Shown in pieces: positions 40,736 through 41,431 of a stretch of DNA of 41,431 nt. Below the pieces are notes generated by a model. That model made no database searches, was not told the origin of the DNA, and was given only the letters and a program-made list of their open reading frames with translations. The position numbers and the translations under genes are program-made. The stretch's first letter is position 1. Each line of letters begins with the position of its first letter. The DNA is from Ramazzottius varieornatus (taxonomy: Eukaryota > Tardigrada > Eutardigrada > Parachela > Ramazzottiidae): NCBI GenBank assembly GCA_001949185.1, contig BDGG01000005.1, positions 1,061,063 to 1,102,493 of the forward strand, read 5' to 3'.

Positions 40736-41431
40736 CGTACGAGGAAGACTCCATAATTATGTCAGGGTGAGATTCACACTGTAATTCGGTCAGGCTTTTT
40801 TCTCGATGCCCACTGGACCGAATCTTCCACTGCTTGTTTATACGTTGTAACGACAACTTTGCCGAGTCTTCTATTAAGTTTGAAGAGATTCACGAGATAA
40901 AATGAGGAGATATAGGCTCTGGAAGTCAGGAGCATCCCGCTAATGTTAAAAAGCCTGCGAAATAAATCAAGACAAGGCCGCTAGGGGGCACGTTCGTCGT
41001 TTTTTGCAGAAATGCTTGCAAACAGGAACACCACGTCATGTCGTCGGTTTCTGCGTTTACAGCACGATCATGAACGTTGCATTGGCTCAGCATGGAATCC
41101 ATGACGTATAGCTCTCCCGATACGTGCAGTGATGCCGTACTGCATTGCCAGTTTTCACAAAAGGATATTTCCTGCAGATTTTCTGGTCTTTCATACTGCG
41201 ATATTTCTCTCTCACGATGGCTGTCCGTTCTCAGCTGAAAACAGCGTTTCAGGTGCACCAAGAGTTGTCGTTGGAAGCAGCTATTCACGAGGTAAAGAAC
41301 GGCCAGAGTCAAGCCTCTGCAGCAAAGATATACAGGATCAGCCGTACAACCTTGCGTAATCGCCTGCAGAATTCGACTCCGTCTTCCGTTGGTGCTCCAA
41401 CAAAATTCGCATCCCACGAAGAAGACCGTCT
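40736..41431 (+). mobile_element. 5' end of the pipsqueak-HTH transposon, right copy
   Basis: Inverted copy of 1-647 (40736-41382), extending 49 bases further into the coding region than the left copy. The similarity boundary at 40736 falls in CGTACGAGGAAGACTCC. The element runs off the right edge, mirroring the left one. Confidence 0.75.
41217..41431 (+). CDS. Transposase N-terminus with pipsqueak HTH (partial, right)
   Basis: The frame starts at ATG 41217 and is open to the edge, 71 codons. It has the same psq domain as the left copy (SLEAAIHEVKNGQSQASAAK ... RISRTTLRNRL), then NSTPSSVGAPTKFASHEEDR, the short linker that normally leads to the second HTH and DDE core. The long frames on the opposite strand here are shadows of this leader. 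Incomplete, so activity cannot be judged. Confidence 0.7.
   Translation, partial: MAVRSQLKTAFQVHQELSLEAAIHEVKNGQSQASAAKIYRISRTTLRNRLQNSTPSSVGAPTKFASHEEDR

Noticed and set aside
40926-41417. Minus-strand 163-codon frame, with a related frame at 71-457
   Set aside because: It repeats in both transposon copies but is antisense to the psq transposase start and its leader. No domain is visible.
1-41431. CRISPR array, tRNA or rRNA genes, bacterial operons
   Set aside because: None seen. The repeats present are palindromic and dispersed, not regularly spaced, and the genes are spliced eukaryotic ones.

Overview
This window is nuclear DNA from an animal with a small, gene-dense genome. The evidence is a set of multi-exon genes with mostly 50-250 nt GT-AG introns, coding for proteins of animal or general eukaryotic type: an insulin receptor substrate with PH and PTB domains, eIF3e, TRAP-beta, farnesyltransferase alpha, BRF1, RAD51C and an AGPAT5-like acyltransferase. 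A compact invertebrate fits well. A tardigrade or other small ecdysozoan is my guess, with low confidence.

Layout, left to right. 1-647 is the 5' end of a transposon with a pipsqueak-type helix-turn-helix protein. A near-identical inverted copy fills 40736-41431, so both window edges lie in the same repeat and face outward. 844-4160 (+) is an insulin-receptor-substrate gene. 4712-5358 is an RGG-rich reading frame. 5713-9026 is a complete PIF/Harbinger-like transposon with a DNA-binding gene and a transposase that lacks one catalytic Asp. 9243-11982 (+) is eIF3e, with five related C/D-box snoRNAs, one in each of introns 4, 6, 7, 8 and 9. From 12.6 to 23.9 kb, on the minus strand, lie three paralogous secreted-precursor genes, two of which end in FFKLMG, together with a monoglyceride-lipase gene and an astacin-like pseudoprotease. 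The housekeeping block then follows: FNTA (-), SSR2 (-), BRF1 (+) and RAD51C (-). 31.7-34.4 kb is degraded sequence and transposon remnants. 34.6-35.3 kb (-) is a secreted cysteine-rich gene with a WAP-like C-terminus. 36260-36928 (+) is a single-pass membrane protein. 37238-38929 (-) is an AGPAT5-like acyltransferase. 38.9-40.7 kb holds nothing I can assign.

Small repeats are scattered throughout: six copies of a roughly 50 bp hairpin (arms GTGGCGC / GCGCCAC), several foldback or MITE-like elements, a psq-transposon derivative, and two diverged copies of another TIR element.

The most interesting points are the eIF3e snoRNA set, whose two guides target overlapping stretches of 28S rRNA; the undescribed-looking secreted-precursor family; the catalytically dead astacin; and the hairpin repeat family. 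Exon models were drawn by hand from splice signals, reading phase and protein family similarity. Intron phases agree throughout the genes listed as confident.
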